This document shows positions 4,253 to 5,743 of a stretch of 5,743 bases of DNA, in pieces. Under the pieces are notes generated by a model that was not told the DNA's origin, did not search any database, and was given only the letters and a program-made list of their open reading frames with translations. A program made the position numbers and the translations under genes. Within the stretch, counting starts at the first letter, position 1, and the number at the start of each line of letters is the position of its first letter. The DNA lies in the NCBI GenBank assembly GCA_905210385.1, contig CAJLWS010000105.1, positions 1-5,743 on the forward strand, in the 5' to 3' direction. The stretch is from an uncultured Eubacteriales bacterium. GTDB lineage: Bacteria; Bacillota; Clostridia; Oscillospirales; Oscillospiraceae.

Positions 4253-5743
4253 ATGACGCAATTGTTTGAGAAATCCATTCATACCCTGGAATTGCCCCGG
4301 GTGCTGGACCTGTTGGCGGAGGAGGCGGTGACCGAGGAGGGCAAGGAGCGGTGCCGGACGGCTTTGCCCAGCGTGGATCGGTCGGAGGTGCAGCGGCTCC
4401 AGAGCCAGACCTCGGCGGCCTTCGACCTGCTGGGGAAGGGGGGCAGCCCCGGCTTTTCTGGGGTGCGGCCGGTGTCCGCCGCCCTCCAGCGGGCGGATCG
4501 GGGGGGCAGCCTGAACACCCGAGAGCTGCTGGACATCGCCCAGGTGCTGCGCTGTGCCCGGTCGGTGCGTGAGTACGGCATGGGGGAGTCCACCGCCAAA
4601 TCGGTGCTGGACGGCTACTTCCAGTCCCTCACCCCCAACCGGTTCCTGGAGGACAAAATCACCGGCGCCATCCTCAGCGAGGAGAAGATCGCCGACGCCG
4701 CCTCCCCAGAGCTGGCGGATATCCGCCGGCACATGCGGGCGGCGGCGGGCAAGGTGCGGGATGTGCTCAACCGTCTCATCTCCTCCAATCAGTCCAAGTA
4801 CCTGAGGGAGTCCATCATCACCATGCGGGGAGGCCGGTACGTGGTGCCGGTGAAGAGCGAGCACAAAAACGATATCCCCGGCCTGGTCCATGACGTGTCC
4901 GGCTCGGGTTCCACCTTCTTCATCGAGCCCATGGGGGTGGTCAACGCCAACAACGAGCTCAAGGAGCTGGAGCGCAAGGAGCAGAAAGAGATCGAGCGCA
5001 TCCTGGCCGAGCTATCCGCCGACTGCGCCAACGTCCGGGAGGCCATCGAGGACGACTACCGTACCCTCATCACCCTGGACGCCATCTTTGCCCGGGCCAA
5101 GCTGTCCTCCCGAATGGGGGCCATGGAGCCCACCCTGGGGGACTACATTGAGCTGAAAAAGGCCCGCCACCCCCTGCTGGACCCCAAGACCGCCGTGCGC
5201 AACGACCTGTACCTGGGACGCGACTTCGACACCCTGGTCATCACCGGCCCCAACACCGGCGGCAAGACCGTCACCCTCAAGACCTTGGGCCTTTTGACCC
5301 TCATGGCCCAGTGCGGCCTGCACATCCCGGCCGCCGACGGCTCGGCGATCCGGGTGTGCTCGTCGGTGCTGGCGGACATCGGGGACGAGCAGTCCATCGA
5401 CCAGTCCCTGTCCACCTTCTCCTCCCATATGGTGAACATCGTGGCCATCCTGGAGCAGGCGGACGACCGCTCCCTCATCCTCTTCGATGAGCTGGGGGCA
5501 GGCACCGACCCGGTGGAGGGAGCGGCCTTGGCCGCCGCCGTCATCGACTCCACCCGGGCCATGGGGGAGCGGGGCTGCCGGAACATTCTGGTGACCCGCA
5601 TTTCCCAGGAAACGGCGGACCTGGTGGGCCGGACGGTCCCCCTGGACTACCACCCGGAGGCCCGGCTGGGCCTGGCCTACCCCGGGGAGCAGAAGCGGCT
5701 GGGGAAGATCCGGGATTTCGGCTTTTCCTTTCACGGGTCCCCC
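4253..5743 (+). CDS. mutS2: Endonuclease MutS2, partial, C-terminal part aberrant
   Basis: MutS2 is a MutS-family ATPase linked in Firmicutes to suppression of homologous recombination and rescue of collided ribosomes. In this window 497 residues are readable, against nearly 800 for the full protein. The helical core/clamp region (about 1-310) includes RGGRYVVPVKSEHK and the SGSGSTFFIEP motif. The ATPase domain has Walker A GPNTGGKT (332-339), the STFSSHM signature (387-393) and Walker B LILFDELGAGTDP with D412 and E413. After about residue 436 the expected H-loop strand (ATTHYAELK-like) and following ATPase segments are missing; an unrelated but open, GC3-rich frame runs to the window edge. 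The Smr nuclease domain is not in the window. The start has AGGGAG (4240-4245) 7 nt upstream. The gene is either interrupted or rearranged near 5561, or the sequence is chimeric there. Confidence 0.9.
   Translation, partial: MTQLFEKSIHTLELPRVLDLLAEEAVTEEGKERCRTALPSVDRSEVQRLQSQTSAAFDLLGKGGSPGFSGVRPVSAALQRADRGGSLNTRELLDIAQVLRCARSVREYGMGESTAKSVLDGYFQSLTPNRFLEDKITGAILSEEKIADAASPELADIRRHMRAAAGKVRDVLNRLISSNQSKYLRESIITMRGGRYVVPVKSEHKNDIPGLVHDVSGSGSTFFIEPMGVVNANNELKELERKEQKEIERILAELSADCANVREAIEDDYRTLITLDAIFARAKLSSRMGAMEPTLGDYIELKKARHPLLDPKTAVRNDLYLGRDFDTLVITGPNTGGKTVTLKTLGLLTLMAQCGLHIPAADGSAIRVCSSVLADIGDEQSIDQSLSTFSSHMVNIVAILEQADDRSLILFDELGAGTDPVEGAALAAAVIDSTRAMGERGCRNILVTRISQETADLVGRTVPLDYHPEARLGLAYPGEQKRLGKIRDFGFSFHGSP
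5561..5743 (+). other. Non-MutS2 coding-like segment fused in frame to mutS2
   Basis: From ATG 5561 the 61 residues include RNILVTRISQETADLV, PLDYHPEARLGLAYPGEQ and KIRDFGFSFHGSP at the edge. I do not recognise the family. Codon use is GC3-rich in the mutS2 frame and poor in the other two + frames, so the segment looks truly coding. The junction falls within GCCATGGGGGAG. It could be another gene's interior joined to mutS2, the start of a gene at ATG 5561, or an assembly join. Confidence 0.45.

Noticed and set aside
5012..5734. 240-codon open frame on the - strand under mutS2
   Set aside because: It is antisense to a clear MutS2 ATPase coding region, and its Gly/Val/His-rich translation is a codon-bias artefact.

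Overview
The window looks like a GC-rich chromosomal segment from a Clostridia-type Firmicute, probably an Oscillospiraceae-like gut anaerobe (Flavonifractor/Lawsonibacter type). This rests on the era, recO and mutS2 neighbourhood, strong Shine-Dalgarno sites, heavy G/C use at third codon positions, and GC-rich hairpin-forming intergenic DNA. The genus is an inference, not a sequence match.

Layout. At 1-584 an unrecognised GC-rich reading frame starts in AT-richer DNA that contains a good intrinsic-terminator structure (63-103), so its N-terminus is doubtful. era (657-1553) is intact. Next comes a 1.9-kb insert (about 1554-3440). It has a hairpin-rich GC-rich left flank, an AT-richer gene for a five-helix membrane protein with a C-terminal Ada-like zinc-binding motif (2012-2965), a 17-codon piece resembling the N-terminus of a tyrosine recombinase (2992-3045), and a hairpin-rich GC-rich right flank. 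Two inverted copies of a 15-bp sequence (1556-1570 and 3420-3434) lie just outside the era stop and just before the recO ribosome-binding site. recO (3471-4241) and mutS2 (from 4253, running off the window) follow with an 11-nt gap.

How the genes relate. Era acts in 30S ribosome maturation, RecO in recombinational repair and MutS2 in recombination control or collided-ribosome rescue. era and recO are often close together in Firmicutes, so the insert looks like an acquired accessory island that separates them. The membrane protein is its only intact gene.

Most notable points: (1) the membrane protein and its domain order; (2) an apparent recombinase relic and inverted flanks that suggest a decayed mobile element; (3) the mutS2 frame, which stops resembling MutS2 after about residue 436, just past Walker B, yet stays open and coding-like to the window end. 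The last point and the odd 5' end of the first gene could be real rearrangements or assembly joins near contig ends. I saw no CRISPR array, tRNA, rRNA or known riboswitch.
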